A stretch of DNA of 64,000 bases from Athripsodes cinereus. Taxonomy: Eukaryota; Arthropoda; Insecta; Trichoptera; Leptoceridae. Below are positions 46,126-58,800 of this stretch, piece after piece. The stretch lies in assembly GCA_947579605.1 (NCBI GenBank), contig OX388322.1:2170001-2234000 (forward strand). Reading direction: 5' to 3'. The notes under the pieces are model-generated. The model worked only from the letters and a program-made list of their open reading frames with translations. It did no database searches and was not told where the DNA came from. The stretch's first letter is position 1. Every line of letters begins with the position of its first letter. A program made the position numbers and the translations under genes.

Positions 46126-47690
46126 TGTAGATTATAGGTATTTTAAATTTCATTTTAACCTATTTGTAAATAATCTATGTGCTTGGAGAAAAATATTAAA
46201 TGTGTACCAGATATATGAATTTAGTTTTTTTTTTGTTGACTACCACTGACGCACCATTCAAAACAATACATTGATTGTGAACGGTGGGTACCTGAGTAAG
46301 AGACGTACCTGAGTAACAATGCATTCATACAGCGATCCTACTGTAATTATACATATTAAAAATAGTTATGGACATAAAAAAAGAATGTTTTGTAAATAAA
46401 ATATATACATACATTTCAAATATGTACTTTATAAACAAACAAAACGGATGCAAGCTAAGAAAACTGAATTTTTCCTGTATTTACATATCAGAGACGAAAT
46501 GCACAAATAAAGGATTAATTTAATTTTTTTTGAAAATGTAATTCTCAAATCAAGCCTCCATTAATTCAGAGTTTGTTTACACTTCACTTGTATTACACAG
46601 AATTTGAACAGTTAGAATTTAAAGAATCAAAATATAAACAAAACATGATTTTTTTTAAATTGGAAAGGGTCAGACAAGAGGAATATTGTAAGAATAATCG
46701 AAATCTTTGATAAGCATAATAGATTTGAAAACACAAATTTATGTTGTACCTACGACACAAAGGCTTGTGGCAAACATTTTATTTCTAATTATATAAAATA
46801 TAATGCTCTTACATAAAACAAGTGGAAAATGTACAATTGTTTAACAAGTTTTGAGTTTAATTTCCGACAAAATAAAAGAGTATTTGTTATAATAATAAAT
46901 TAACTTGACGTGTTGACAATCTAACCAAGTTATACAAAATATAATTTAGTTTTCACTAACCTGGACAACTATTGTAGATTTGCAGTGAAAACGGTGAAAT
47001 TGTGTAAAGAGCAGTTTGAAAATAAATTATAACTCCATTTTGATTATTTTGTAGGAATATTACAGCAACTCAACCTATCACAATAATCTTCCTCAAGGCA
47101 GCTGTCATTTTTATATTGTAAATTGATTTATCAATTTTTTATAGCTATTTAATTTTGTCGTAAGCAGCCATAGGAAAGAGAATTTCATAGATATTTGGAA
47201 AATTCAAACTATAAAAACGTCAATATTTAATTATTTGTATAAATAGAATCATCACTGAAAAATCTTTTTCAATGAAGATATGGATGAAAATTAAAATACA
47301 ATCTTTTAAACTACTGTTATATAATTTCTTTAAAAAAAATATTCTTTGTCTATGAACATTGTATTGTAAATAATTAAATATTGTCTATTATAATAAATAC
47401 TTTAATAAAATTTGACGTTTCTTGCCGATTATTTCGTCGTGTATTTGTTTTTTGTGGGATTTTCCTTTCATTTATGTGTTATTTATAAAAATACATCATT
47501 AATGTGTTATTATAAGGTCTTCCTATTAAAATTCCAGTATTTTGAAACTGTATATGGCTTCGAAATATCCTGTAATTTGTAAAATGCTGTTCGCGATCCT
47601 GCCCAAGTTTGTTTGGCAATAGAAGATGCATTGATGATATTATTTAATTATTTGTTACTACGAACTCAAGATTATTTAAATCTAAGAACA

Positions 47691-50600
47691 ATGGTAAAAT
47701 GTGCAGCTAAATATTGTAATGGGGAGACAAATAATCCGGCGAATTTCTTCAGGTAACTGATATAATAATTGTTATGAAGTTATTTTGTCTTTGAGGTTAT
47801 AATAATTAGTAATTTTTGTTGTGATGAAAACTATAGGATGCATTTACATACCGTTGTTATCTCACAAAACCCATATTCATTTGTATGACTCCATATTCAT
47901 ATAAATTATGATTTAAAATAAAATGTCAATATTTTTATTAGCTCAGAGTGGACAATCTGCATATTTATTACTTGCGGTTAATTCTCTGGCTGTCCCATTT
48001 GTGGGATATGCCGTGATAGTATAGTAGTAGTAATAGAATTATACCAATCAAAATAAGATGTTGTCAATAGTTTACTTGTTCTCTGCTAATAGTAGAACCT
48101 TGGACATCAAAATATTCTGCAATCAAATTCTCCCACTGCTAACTTACTTCACCTTCACAATACGAGCATATTACTTATTACTACTGTAAGGGATTCGCGT
48201 GATCTCTCTTTATCCGTACTAACACAACATCCCTCACAATTGGGGTAGCCAGTAGACTAACTGCATGTAATCAACATGCAGGTCATCCTCTACACCCAAA
48301 AATATGACATTCAGAATGGGTGGCATGCCTCATTGCTGAATATATGTGTCTTGTTACGAATATATCTTGCATTGTGTAGTTACATATTAATTTTGTGTTT
48401 TATTTAGATTTTGATATCAAATTATATGTATATCAATAATTTTGGTCAATTTCTATTATAGGTTATCCATTAGTACCCATTATGAAAATATATATTCATG
48501 ATAATAGTTGTAGATACATATTTTTATTATCCTTCACTGTATACCGTAACAAGATATCACAAAAGCCATATGGGGGTGAGGGGGTGCATTTTGTCCAGTG
48601 ATTTCAATATTATGTACCTAAATGCATAATTATGCCATGAAATTCAACTATATGGAGGAATAAATCATTATATAAGTATAATCTGCACCCCTCCTCCAGC
48701 TCGTATCTTGATGCCCTGTGATATCCTGTAACAGTGTACAGTGAAAGATAATAATAATAAGTACAACTATGATCATCAATATATATTTTCTAACTGGATA
48801 CTACTGGATAACCTACGGTAGAAATTGACCATATTTTTTCTCTATAGATCACACAAATGCATGATTTTTCTTGTGATGGAAACTTAATTGTTTTGTTTTT
48901 AGGTTCCCGAGCTCGTCATTTCAAACCCGTCGTAGTCTCTGGGTACAGAAGACGTGCGCTAAGATATCACCCAACGATAACGAGTGTTACTTGTGTCCCA
49001 AGCATTTTGGCCCCGAACAATTCCGCAACAGATCACTGCGATGGGATGCTGTACCGAGTCTCTATGGGCCGGAGCCTTCACAAAACTCCGATGAAACAGT
49101 TCCGGAAGAAATAATACCCTCTGTACCAAAAGTAAAACGTAAGTGATGATTGTATTTTGTAAATTGTTTTAGGTCATTCTTTCCACATGCCCAAACCACC
49201 GTAACTTATTTACATTCATCTTTGTTATTACATCAACTTTCATTCCACATTCCTCTCGTATAGCACTGTTACACACACAATCTCTCAGACTTTTATCCTT
49301 CTCAATGATCTCATTTCTACTGCATTTATGCCACTTTCATCCTTCTTTAACCATGACCACGTCTCACTTGCATACATAAGTGTTAGCACTAAGATTGCAG
49401 AGTACACCAACCAAGTTATTACATCAACTTTCATTCCACATTCCTCTCGTATATCACTGTTTATTGTATTCTTCACTTAATGATATGCGTATCTTTGCAT
49501 TCTGTCATTTTTTTCAGATAAAAGAGGCAGGAAGAAAGCACAACCTGCAAAACTGCAAACTGATTCTGAGGAACTATCAAATGACTCCCTATCTCACTTA
49601 CAATGTGACAAGGAGGTACGTATTTCTACTTTTAAAATCATTGAAATGATTAATATCATTACTTCATTAGCTCCTCATAATTATTTATTTATTCATTCCT
49701 TACTGTACATTGATTACATCAAATTAAATACAAACAATGTACGCAGGCCGAGTTTATCGCAAAGGTGCGATTAAAGAGAATGCTAAGTGCGAATACAGGA
49801 CACTTATATAAAAGCAAGCACAAAAAGATTGTATATTAAATTACTTATTAGATTTGGTAATGAAATTTTTAACATTAGTTTTATGCGCATTATAAGTCTG
49901 CCATTGCACCTTAGTAAATGATGAATCTGTAAGAGAGTCCACCAGCTATACTGAAACCTTCAGAATTGAATCTAAGAATTCATGCCTTGTTTGGTTGGGT
50001 CCCTCCAATCTTTCTATATCACTTTGAAGCTATATTTTCTATGGTAGCATTATATTTGTCTACTTCATTTGGAAATTATTTTGTTTATATTGTATTCACT
50101 TTTTTATTAGCCTATCCATTAGTTTTCTAGTGACTTAGCTTAATTATTCTCAAATTTGTTTTACATGGATACGGTTTTCAGGAAATGAAACCTGCGGTGG
50201 AAAGACCTCGATGTGTGTTAGTCATCAAACAGAGGGCACCAAATGTTTATCATTCACAATATGCACCATCGCTTTCCCCTAGTCCAAGTCCACCCCCACG
50301 AATACCAACACCTCCACCACCCGTTCCTGAACAGTTACCTCCTCCCCCGACTTGCAATGATGGGATAGTCGATTTCGAAGCAGAGATAGACAGACTCAAA
50401 GATCCTCTGTGCGAGAGACCAGTCAAAAAAAGAAAAGATGAAGATGTTAGAACAAGGTTCACCGAGGAAGATGATATACCGCTTCATAGACTTTTTACAG
50501 GTGTAAAGAAAGCTAACGCATTCAACACAGATGTACCCCTCCCATCACGATTACCCTTTCCTACTCCCCAACCTCCCGCACCTCCTAAGCCGACAGACAA

Positions 50601-51327
50601 TGGGGATAAAACAATAACGGATAAAATATCTGATGATTTTATCATTAATGGTACTGAAACGGAAGAACCTGAATCAATATTAGGAGATACTCCGACGTAC
50701 GCTTTAGAAGAACCTATGACTATCATTATTCCTGCAGTCGATATTAATCCTGTGCAAGGAGCGGAAAAGGAAGACAACAACAAAAAACAAGAAAACAATA
50801 CTGTCTCAGAATGCTTCTCTTTATGTTCACACTGTGACTTTTACGCTTCGTCTGAAGAAAATTTACGAGAACATGAAAAGAAAGCTCACAGTAGCGGGAA
50901 TGCTCCGGGTTCCAAAGTGTATCCATTTAAAATCTTAACAAAATGCGACGGTTCACAATTTTATTTATGCGATTTTTGTAATTTCTCAGGCAAAACAATG
51001 GCGCTCTTAGTCGGTCATATGGTTGTACATTTCCCTAAAGAAAACGATAAAGGGTTGAGTATACAGAAATATTGCGCTACGATTGCCGTGTCTGGGAAAA
51101 ATACTAAAGATATTGTTACTGTAAGTATGAACGGATCAAACGGTGATGCTCAACAGGAAATAGTCGAAATTGACGATGACGACGATGAAGATATGGTAAT
51201 GAATAATACATTAGACAAGATTGTAATTGCAAAAGTTACTGGGGGTGTTGAAGTAAATAAAATGTTTCCTAAATCAAAACGGAAAAGTAATATGGCAACT
51301 AGAACGAGCCCGAGAAAGAGAAAGTAG
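47691..51327 (+). CDS. THAP-domain and C2H2 zinc-finger protein, four exons
   Basis: Exons 47691-47752, 48903-49138, 49518-49615 and 50182-51327 join in phase to 513 aa. The N-terminal THAP domain has its C2CH ligands (C4, C9, C52, H55), the tryptophan (W34) and the AVPSLY motif (70-75); THAP domains bind specific DNA. KRGRKK near residue 103 resembles an AT-hook. A proline-rich stretch follows (about 160-185), then PVKKRK, which resembles a nuclear localisation signal. Two C2H2 fingers start at about 347 (CSHCDFY) and 395 (CDFCNFS). An acidic DDDDDED patch and a basic tail SPRKRK close the protein. It is probably a nuclear DNA-binding regulator; the target is unknown. An open frame that looks like lost C-terminal sequence follows the stop (51303-51509). 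Introns hold a long-TIR MITE (intron 1) and a LINE scrap (intron 2). Confidence 0.9.
47945..48030 (-). repeat. Repeat D end fragment in THAP-gene intron 1
   Basis: ATTACTTGCGGTTAATTCTC and TTTGTGGGATATGCCGTGAT correspond to one end of the family. Confidence 0.45.
48205..48350 (+). repeat. Repeat D copy, shortened, in THAP-gene intron 1
   Basis: CCTCACAATTGGGGTAGCCA, GACATTCAGAATGGGTGGCA and CTCATTGCTGAAT. Confidence 0.5.
48442..48834. mobile_element. Long-TIR MITE of about 390 bp in THAP-gene intron 1
   Basis: The left arm TGGTCAATTTCTATTATAGG pairs with the right arm CCTACGGTAGAAATTGACCA. Complementarity continues inward for well over 100 bp, including TTCACTGTATACCGTAAC on the left, to the central ATGGGGGTGAGGGGGTGC. 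No coding region is present and the target duplication is not resolved. It ends about 70 bp before the exon 2 acceptor. Confidence 0.75.
49165..49478 (-). mobile_element. Rearranged LINE fragment in THAP-gene intron 2
   Basis: Minus-strand pieces encode EECGMKVDVITW and LVYSAILVLTLMYASETWSW, as in the LINE at 36515-37045. Part of it (ACATCAACTTTCATTCCACA) occurs twice, so it is internally duplicated. It is non-functional. Confidence 0.65.
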
Positions 51328-51509
51328 TTACGCTTTCAGTGGATCTAACTCCCGGTTCCATAAAGATAAAATTCCTTAAAGATATAAAGTCCAAGATGCC
51401 AGAACCCTTATTAGTTACTACTAGAAGTTTTTTCTGCGAGATATCAAAGAGACTTTCTTTTATGGAATCGGCCGTTAATGTTGATAAATTGAAATATATG
51501 AAGATGTAA
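51303..51509 (+). pseudogene. Frame-displaced C-terminal extension of the THAP gene
   Basis: In the frame shifted relative to exon 4, codons stay open from 51303 through the THAP stop to a TAA at 51507-51509. The peptide includes VVTLSVDLTPGSIKIKFLKD and SKMPEPLLVTTRSFFCEISK, which looks like real protein rather than AT-rich noise. The frame offset fits loss of one base in the AGAAAGAGAAAG tract just before the stop. It could be natural truncation, an assembly error, or a chance open frame. Confidence 0.5.
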
Positions 51510-51933
51510 ATTTCACCACAAATGGTATATTATTTTGTAAAATACTCTAGAAGTTGTAAGAAAAAACACAGTAAAATTACACTGAAATCGTTTTTAGTTT
51601 TCAAATCTTCCATATTGATACCTTTTTTGTCAGTACATCCAGTGATGGCTCTGTTCAGCTAATGGAGGTCTGCAGGCAATTTCCAAAATGCCTATTTTTT
51701 CAGTATAAGTTGAGTCAGGCTTCTTGGGGAGGTAGCTGCACATTTTGATGTTTATGTTTGCTTCTCTCGACTAGAGGGACATCGAAGGTGTGTAGTCAAA
51801 AGATTCCACACATGGTGAATTTGGCCACCATTTGGACAAATTAGTGTAGAAACTGAGTGGGATAAATGTAAGTCTCCAGACTTCTGAGCTATCCGGCGGT
51901 TGGTGGGTCTCTTTCAATGCACAATTGACATCG
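51510..51933. other. 3' flank of the THAP gene
   Basis: Probable 3' UTR; no clear feature. Confidence 0.4.
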
Positions 51934-52105
51934 TCGGTAGCCTGGAGGTAGAGTCTCGGCCTTATGAACATGAGGTCCGGGGTTCGATCCCAGGTGCCGG
52001 CAAACTCCCCTTTCACGACACAAGCTTTTAGCTTACTGTGAAAGGTGGATAAGGTTGTATTTGGGTTTATAACAAAACCCAGATATATCTTTTTAAAAAA
52101 AAAAA
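51934..52105 (+). repeat. SINE family B, full length
   Basis: tRNA-like head with A-box GTAGCCTGGAGGTAGAGTCT and B-box GGGGTTCGATCCCAGG. The body AAGCTTTTAGCTTACTGTGA follows and it ends in AGATATATCTTTTT plus an A-run. This is the best copy of the family in the window. Confidence 0.8.
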
Positions 52106-53146
52106 GTTATAATACAACGCATCACACTGTTGTTTGTCTTACAGGGCAGACAAAGATTGATTTAATTATGTAAGCTATATTGTTTTCTAAATCTGCATTT
52201 TTTTATTTTATTTGTATAACTAATTAGGATGAACTTAAGTATACATCACACGTACCAGCGCAATACTGTATAATCTCAAAATTACCTGTTTGGTGAAAAT
52301 TCTCTTTGGAGTTTTAAGTCTGACATATAAATGTTTCATTTTACCATTAAAACACATCTCTACCTTATTTTTTATGTATGCATTTTTTAATTATAAGAGT
52401 TAATTTCTTGTTTTTTAGTATTTTTAGATAATTTTATGATAACATAATTATTATATAATCTTAATTATTTACATTTAAGTTTAGGCAACCTGGAGTTATT
52501 TACTAAAAGAATGAATTTTAAAAGATAATTTTAATATCTTTTATTTGTACATACGTTTATTGTACATACGTTTATTTAAATAACTCGAAATTTGTAAATT
52601 TTTAAATCTCACAGTATTGCACTTGTGTAACAATGTTTGAATGTGGAATTCGGCCATTTTGTTTTATTGGTAATCTCCATTTTGTTTTAATTTAGCTTGT
52701 GAATATTTTAATCAGATATTTTGTTGTTTCTTTAAAATATTATATTATGTGATATGGTTTTTATTTGATGTGTTTAAATGTAAATAATTCATATTTTTGT
52801 TTATAAAATGTTAAATATTAAATTAATTATCTCTTCTGATTTTATTACTATAATGTATGATTATTATATATGTGCTTTCTGTTGTTGTTTTTATGTGCTG
52901 AGGATGAAATATAAAATATTTGTGTATGTATTAAACTTACACTAACTGAAATGAGGTGTTTTCTTTCTTATAAAAAGATAATTGTGGTTTTGCCATCTGT
53001 GCAAAAAATAAATAAACCAAAATTCTTTAACTAAACCCCTGTCAATGTTACACAGGGGCTCATGAAAAGCAGTACCTACCATTCACACTCACGTAGCACC
53101 TTGATACGGCATAGTATAATATGCCATATTATACAGTTTACGAGCA
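52106..53146. other. AT-rich intergenic sequence
   Basis: No coding signal or named repeat is seen. Confidence 0.45.
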
Positions 53147-53555
53147 TAAATATATCGTCCCTCTTCTGACTGTCGTATCTGAAATTTTTGGTGAAATCGA
53201 GTTATGATCACCAATGTGTATTTATATGTGCCCTGCATGTTCTTACTGAAGATCACACCTGTAACTGTTAGGTACCGTTATCCTGGAATAGCTTTCTGAT
53301 TTGTTGTCGTGTTTACGAAGTACTCTAAATAAAATGTGTTGTCGTATCTTTAAATTCCTGAATATTTCATCACAAAAATGATTCTGATATATATAAAAAT
53401 ACAAATAAAATAATGTAATATATTTACACTGTATCATATAACTAGGAGAGGTTAAAATATGCACGGCAAAACACTAAAAACGCTCTCCTGAACAATTTAC
53501 ATTTTAGCAGATACAACTGTTAGTCAGAAGAGGGACGATATTTATATAGTGAGTT
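53147..53555. mobile_element. About 410-bp MITE with CGTCCCTCTTCTGACT ends
   Basis: Left ATCGTCCCTCTTCTGACTG and right AGTCAGAAGAGGGACGAT are inverted copies; weaker matching continues to TGTATCTG. ATAT lies directly outside CGTCCC on both sides and may be the target duplication, though the AT-rich flanks make it uncertain. No transposase is present. Confidence 0.72.
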
Positions 53556-53574
53556 ACAATCCATTGTATTAGTC

Positions 53575-53790
53575 TGCAACGAGTATGAATTTTACTCTCC
53601 ATTCCTCCCTATTTTCAGCTAGTCTCTTTAATTCTACGTAAATGCCACAGTTAATGTTCTTCTTCACTTGATCCATATAGATAGTGTACAAATATGTCTA
53701 TTGAACTGTGTGAGGATCATTATTCAACGCTTCTCCTGGGAGCACATGGCAGAAACCAGCCGCTATTCACTGAGGATAACTGGTGTACAT
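53575..53790. repeat. Mixed LINE-like scraps
   Basis: TTCTTCTTCACTTGATCCAT and CTGGGAGCACATGGCAGAAA resemble interspersed LINE 3' pieces seen elsewhere in the window. Too decayed to classify. Confidence 0.35.
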
Positions 53791-55853
53791 TTAAAAGAAA
53801 AGATAATCTAAACACATCCTAAGAAAGAACAAAAAAATGGGAAGGAATTGATTTAAAGAAGATTAATTTTTAAATTGTTTAAAATCATTTATTTGCAATG
53901 TTAAATATTATTATAATAATACAATGTTTTAAACAGTAAACCTTAGATATTAATATAGTTAAGTATAGAGTAACATCATTATAATTATAAACACTTAATC
54001 AATTTATTAATATCATATTATAATAAATACCACTTATTTAATTTTTAGTATTGATTCATAATATGGTACACCTGTTGTGTTTAAATAAACTATATTCTTC
54101 AATTAGTATACATACATATAATCAGTGAGGGTCTTAGCTTTGAGAGTCTCCAGGTGAATCAAATTGTGTGGAGCCTCGAGCAAAGCAGTTTTAGGGGGCT
54201 CCTGATAAGAATTTCAGAAGATATGAAAACTTTATTGTAATCAATGATTCACTGTTTGACCTTTTTGATTTAATTAGTTATTTTATTTCAATTCTAGAAT
54301 TGTGTTGAACGAAAATATGGAAAAAAAACTTTTCAGAATGTACAAGAAATAAACATGGAAGACTTGTGTTTATGTTTTTAAAATAAATTCCTATAATGAT
54401 AAAGGCATATAACCACAAAATTTGAAATTCGACCCCTTAATTTTCATTGTTTTTGTGTAATTTTTTTTTAATACAACATCTATAGAATGCATTTAAAATT
54501 AAAATACTTTTGACAGAAAGTAATGAACAATTATGATCTTAATTAATTAAATAAATTTTCCTGAATATTTTTCTGAAATATTTAACTAAAATACTTACCT
54601 ATACATATATATTTTGATAAATATATTTTGATAGTCAATTACATTTGGTGTAAGACTATTTAATATAAAACAGAGTATCTGATTAATTTATTATTGTAAG
54701 ATAATAATTTCTTCCAGCCATCTCGTACTTCTATATTCTACAAAAAGTGTACATCTCCGAAGTCTTCGCTGAACACCAATCTCACTTTCAATTTTATAAA
54801 TTTTACTTTCTATCTATGTTAATTGGTTAAAATTTCTTAAATATAACTTATTCTACTATAAATAAAATTTATATGTTTAAAATTAGGTACAAAATTTTAG
54901 TAAATTGTATTAATTTATTAAAAATTAGTTGTGTCTTATTTTATGTGAATCTTTGATGAACTAACTACAAAAGTTTATTTATCATCTACTAAAATAATGG
55001 AATTAAGTTTATGTTTTCTTTAATTTCTGGTCATACTATTTAAAATATTGTGCATTTTTTCGATATGGTCATTTTTTTGAACTGTCAAGTCACGTGATCA
55101 ACGAACATCAGCGCCATTTTTGTGCTTTTTTTACATTAATGAAAATATCAATGAATACAGTATTTAAAATACAAATAGAATCGATTTCTCAGTGTCGAAT
55201 ATTATTTACAATATTTTTGCCAATATATTGCACTTTACAGCTTTCAAAACATTTAAATATATATTTTTTGTATATTTCAAACTCCCGTTTTTCAACACAA
55301 ATTATTGGATAAAAAGAGAGATCTGAATAATATAAATTTGCCTCCTGGAAATCCACTCACAAGCTTGTATATATTACTAACTTGCTTAAAAGCTACAATT
55401 TTCGATTTTTTTATTTATATGCTGGGATTTTCATAAACTGTCAAGCAGGAAGTTCACAATATTTTCTTAGACAACTCGTAGGAAATGGAATCAGTTAGTG
55501 ATGCCGTATGTAAAAATCACAATCAGTAGATTTTTAAAATTGCTATTTTTAAATTTATTTTTAACTAGAATAGAAAACATTATGAAAGAACTTTTTCCAG
55601 CTTACTTTTTCAAATTGTTTTGTGTTAATGATGAGGTTGTGAATCATAATAATATGTTATGATTTATGAATAAATATTAGTTGGTATATTTGTTCTAAAC
55701 TATGTGATTTTTATATAAAGTTTATAAAAATTGTCATCTTATAATATAAGTCATGTAGGTATTAAATATTGAAGACTGGTAGTAAGAGAGTGCCTATAGG
55801 CCACGGGACAATGGCACATTATTCAAAGAAGATGGTGAGAGTATCCCGGGATG
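53791..55853. other. AT-rich intergenic sequence, 3' flank of stum
   Basis: No domain-bearing frame. The right part includes the stum 3' UTR (minus strand); an AATAAA lies about 300 nt beyond the stop, near 55554. Confidence 0.4.
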
Positions 55854-58800
55854 CTATGTGGGGTTGGTACGATGATTATTGGTTGCTGGTTGAGCCTGCT
55901 CCGGATCACCCATTGTGGCTTTCAATTTCTTGTATTTACCTAAAATATTACAAATTATAAGTTAAAATATTGCTATACTAAATTAAATCACAGTTAAGTA
56001 TGTCTTTTAATCAAGTTAGTAACAACTGGATGGCAAATAATGTATTGGCCGAAAAATTAGCATTAATTGAGACACAAAAAATAATGATCATTTATTAATT
56101 TTAACTGTCCTTAGGCCCTCACGTGGACTCATCATACATACACATAATATTCATTACAAATTTTAGATACTTATATTAAAAATTAAATGTTTATAAAATA
56201 ACTCAAGTTAAATAAAACAATTAAAACATAGTATTTTTGTAGTCAGGAATGTACAGAGTCCGGATCTACAACATCAAAATATTCAATTAAATACACAAAA
56301 AGAACTATAATATCACAAAAGCAATCTAAAATTTCCATTCATTTAGCATTTTGTCGATTGTGTAGAATGATTAATTATTGTGTGTTTTTGTTGCTATAAT
56401 GTTGCCAAATGATTAAAAAATATAAATAATTAGGTAGATACAGAAATATAAACTTACGGGCGACTTTGATCATGATTGTGGCCCACCAAATAGACCACCC
56501 CCATCCCACCAAACAAAAAAGAACCGTGAACAGCTGCCCCACTCCCACAATAAGGTCAATTAGGAATGCTCCTGCAATCACATACAAATCAGTAAATACA
56601 GTATACAGAATCATCAGATAATATGAAAAAATGTTTGAATTTTATGGAAAGATTATATTTATACCTATTCTAGGTTTCCATCCATCATAAACACCAAATC
56701 TAGGTCTTCCGAAGCAAAGGCAGAACATTCCACTTAGCACGGTTCCTAAATGTGACATATAACAAATATACAAATATTATTTAACATTTTCGTTTCAAAA
56801 ATATAATACGCGAATGTGAAAAAATAAATTACAGTTCAGTTCGGAAAAAATAATCTGTTCAGCAATGAGGTATGCCACGCATTCTGAATTTCATATTTTT
56901 TATTGGCACGGAGAGGACAGCTTAAATTTTTATCACACTCAGTCAACAAATTATACTACTTTTCGTAGATACCTCTGAAGGTATTGATCATGGGTCGACA
57001 ACCAGCGGCCCCCAAGATTCTTGTCTCAATGCATGTGATGGAACTAATATGAACAAAAATGTTGCAAGTCAATGCATGCAACCACAAAAATCTCATTGAT
57101 TATATTGACTACAATATGCATTTGTCGTAAAAATATATAGCCTTTTATTTTTAAATCTAAAATATTAATACACTTGTAGGTATACTGTAATGACATTATG
57201 ACCCAAGTGCGGCCCTGTATTAACGTAAAATATTTGGCCCTTTCATAAAAAAAGGTTGCCGTTCCATGCTAAGTATACCTAGATAATGACATATTATCTT
57301 AACAATATGCAATCTGTGTAAAATTTGACAAAAATAAAAAGAATGACATTTCTATAGTTTTTATATTAAAGAAAATAGGATTGTTTGAGTAGATAATATA
57401 CCTAGTCCTGGAACGAGGATATTGCACACAAGACAGATCCATGCCAAGGGAACAGGAAGAGCTGGGATGGCTCCTCGCAGCATACTCAAATGTTCTATCA
57501 AAGATGGGTCCAGTTTGCTTCTTTTGTCTTGCTGCAAAACGAAATAATAACAAATTATTATGCTTATATGAAATTACAACTTTACTCGAAATTATCCAAG
57601 TGGAGGTTTGAGATCTGAGAAAATTAGTTCAGCATTATTTAAGTATATTATTTACTATGAAGGTCAATGCTCAAAAGGAACTTATTATCTTGTACTTACA
57701 TCTTGCAATGGTACAGCTTGGGATAGACTCCTTTTCTTGCTGAACATACTGGTTCTTCTGCTCGCGTTTATTGAAGAATTCTTCTTTCCACAGCACCACA
57801 TTCTCTTGTACCATCTGGAAAATATCAAACTCAGAAAAATAAATAATAATAATCCTCAAAATTGATGTCAGAATCAACATATGACAGATTTTTTACAGTC
57901 AGTAAATTAGACAGCCTATTTTATGTATTTCTCGAGTTTTTACAATTAAATTAAGTTTTAGTGAATATAATTTGTGAAAGAAGATAAATATATAAAGTGG
58001 ATTTCTTATAACAGAATAATATTCATTCTTTTCTGTCAACTTTCGAGGGTTTTATCAAAAGCTATTAAGTATTTGCAATCAATGTTTGTAAGAAATTCAA
58101 TAATTTCAATTTATTAGTACAGTGGGCCTAGTCAAAACACATTTAAGCGTTACGTTTTCGTTTCGTTTTCGTTCAAACGCGGACGACGTTGCGAGAACGC
58201 GTCAATTTTCGGAGCTAAAATACACAAGTAGCTCCGAAAATTGACACGTTCTCGCAACCTCGTCTTGTTTGAACGAAAACGAAACGAAATCGTAACGCTT
58301 AAATGTGTTTTGACTAGGCCTACTGAGGTATGCCACTCATTTTGAATGTGTGGTAACGAGTTATTCTCTTGAATACCTACCCAATTTGTGAGAAATACCG
58401 TGATGGAATAAAGAGATAAATAAACAAAAACAATAGATTATAGACCATTAAAGGTCACGTGGTCTTGTCTATGGATTTGCTTTTGCTTGGGGGGCAAACA
58501 GTCAGATTGCGCAAATCATCCTTGTAGGATGTTATGCCATAAGAGAAAAAAAAGAAAGTCAGACGACAAAATAATAACAAAATCGACACTGACAGTTTTT
58601 TTGATTATTAGGTATTCTTTAGGCGTTCCACCTAATATTACACCGTAATCGTCTGTTGTGTTGGGATGCCTGATGCCCCTCAATGATTTTTCTGTGACGT
58701 CATCAATGGTCTATATTTTGTATATCAGCTGCATATGATCCAACGAATAAATCCAGCATTTTATTTATTAGAATATAAAACTACAATTGTAAGAATTTGG

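Larger units (their letters stand above)
44381..47690. other. Intergenic region between zinc-finger and THAP genes
   Basis: The two genes diverge across about 3.5 kb. Apart from the SINE B, the short repeat near 45500 and the inverted repeat at 45918-46125, I see only AT-rich sequence. The frames at 44653-44853 and 45416-45616 have no recognisable domain. Confidence 0.45.

Noticed and set aside
50250..50798. Minus-strand glycine/serine-rich frames
   Set aside because: Antisense shadows of the proline-rich part of the THAP gene.
51325..51342. A very short intron joining the THAP stop region to the downstream frame
   Set aside because: A GT...AG pair exists, but the intron would be about 20 bp, too short for normal splicing; a one-base frameshift is simpler.
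55769..55960. 63-codon plus-strand frame with many tryptophans
   Set aside because: It is antisense to the last stum exon (55939-55854), whose minus-strand peptide fits the family and the splice phase.
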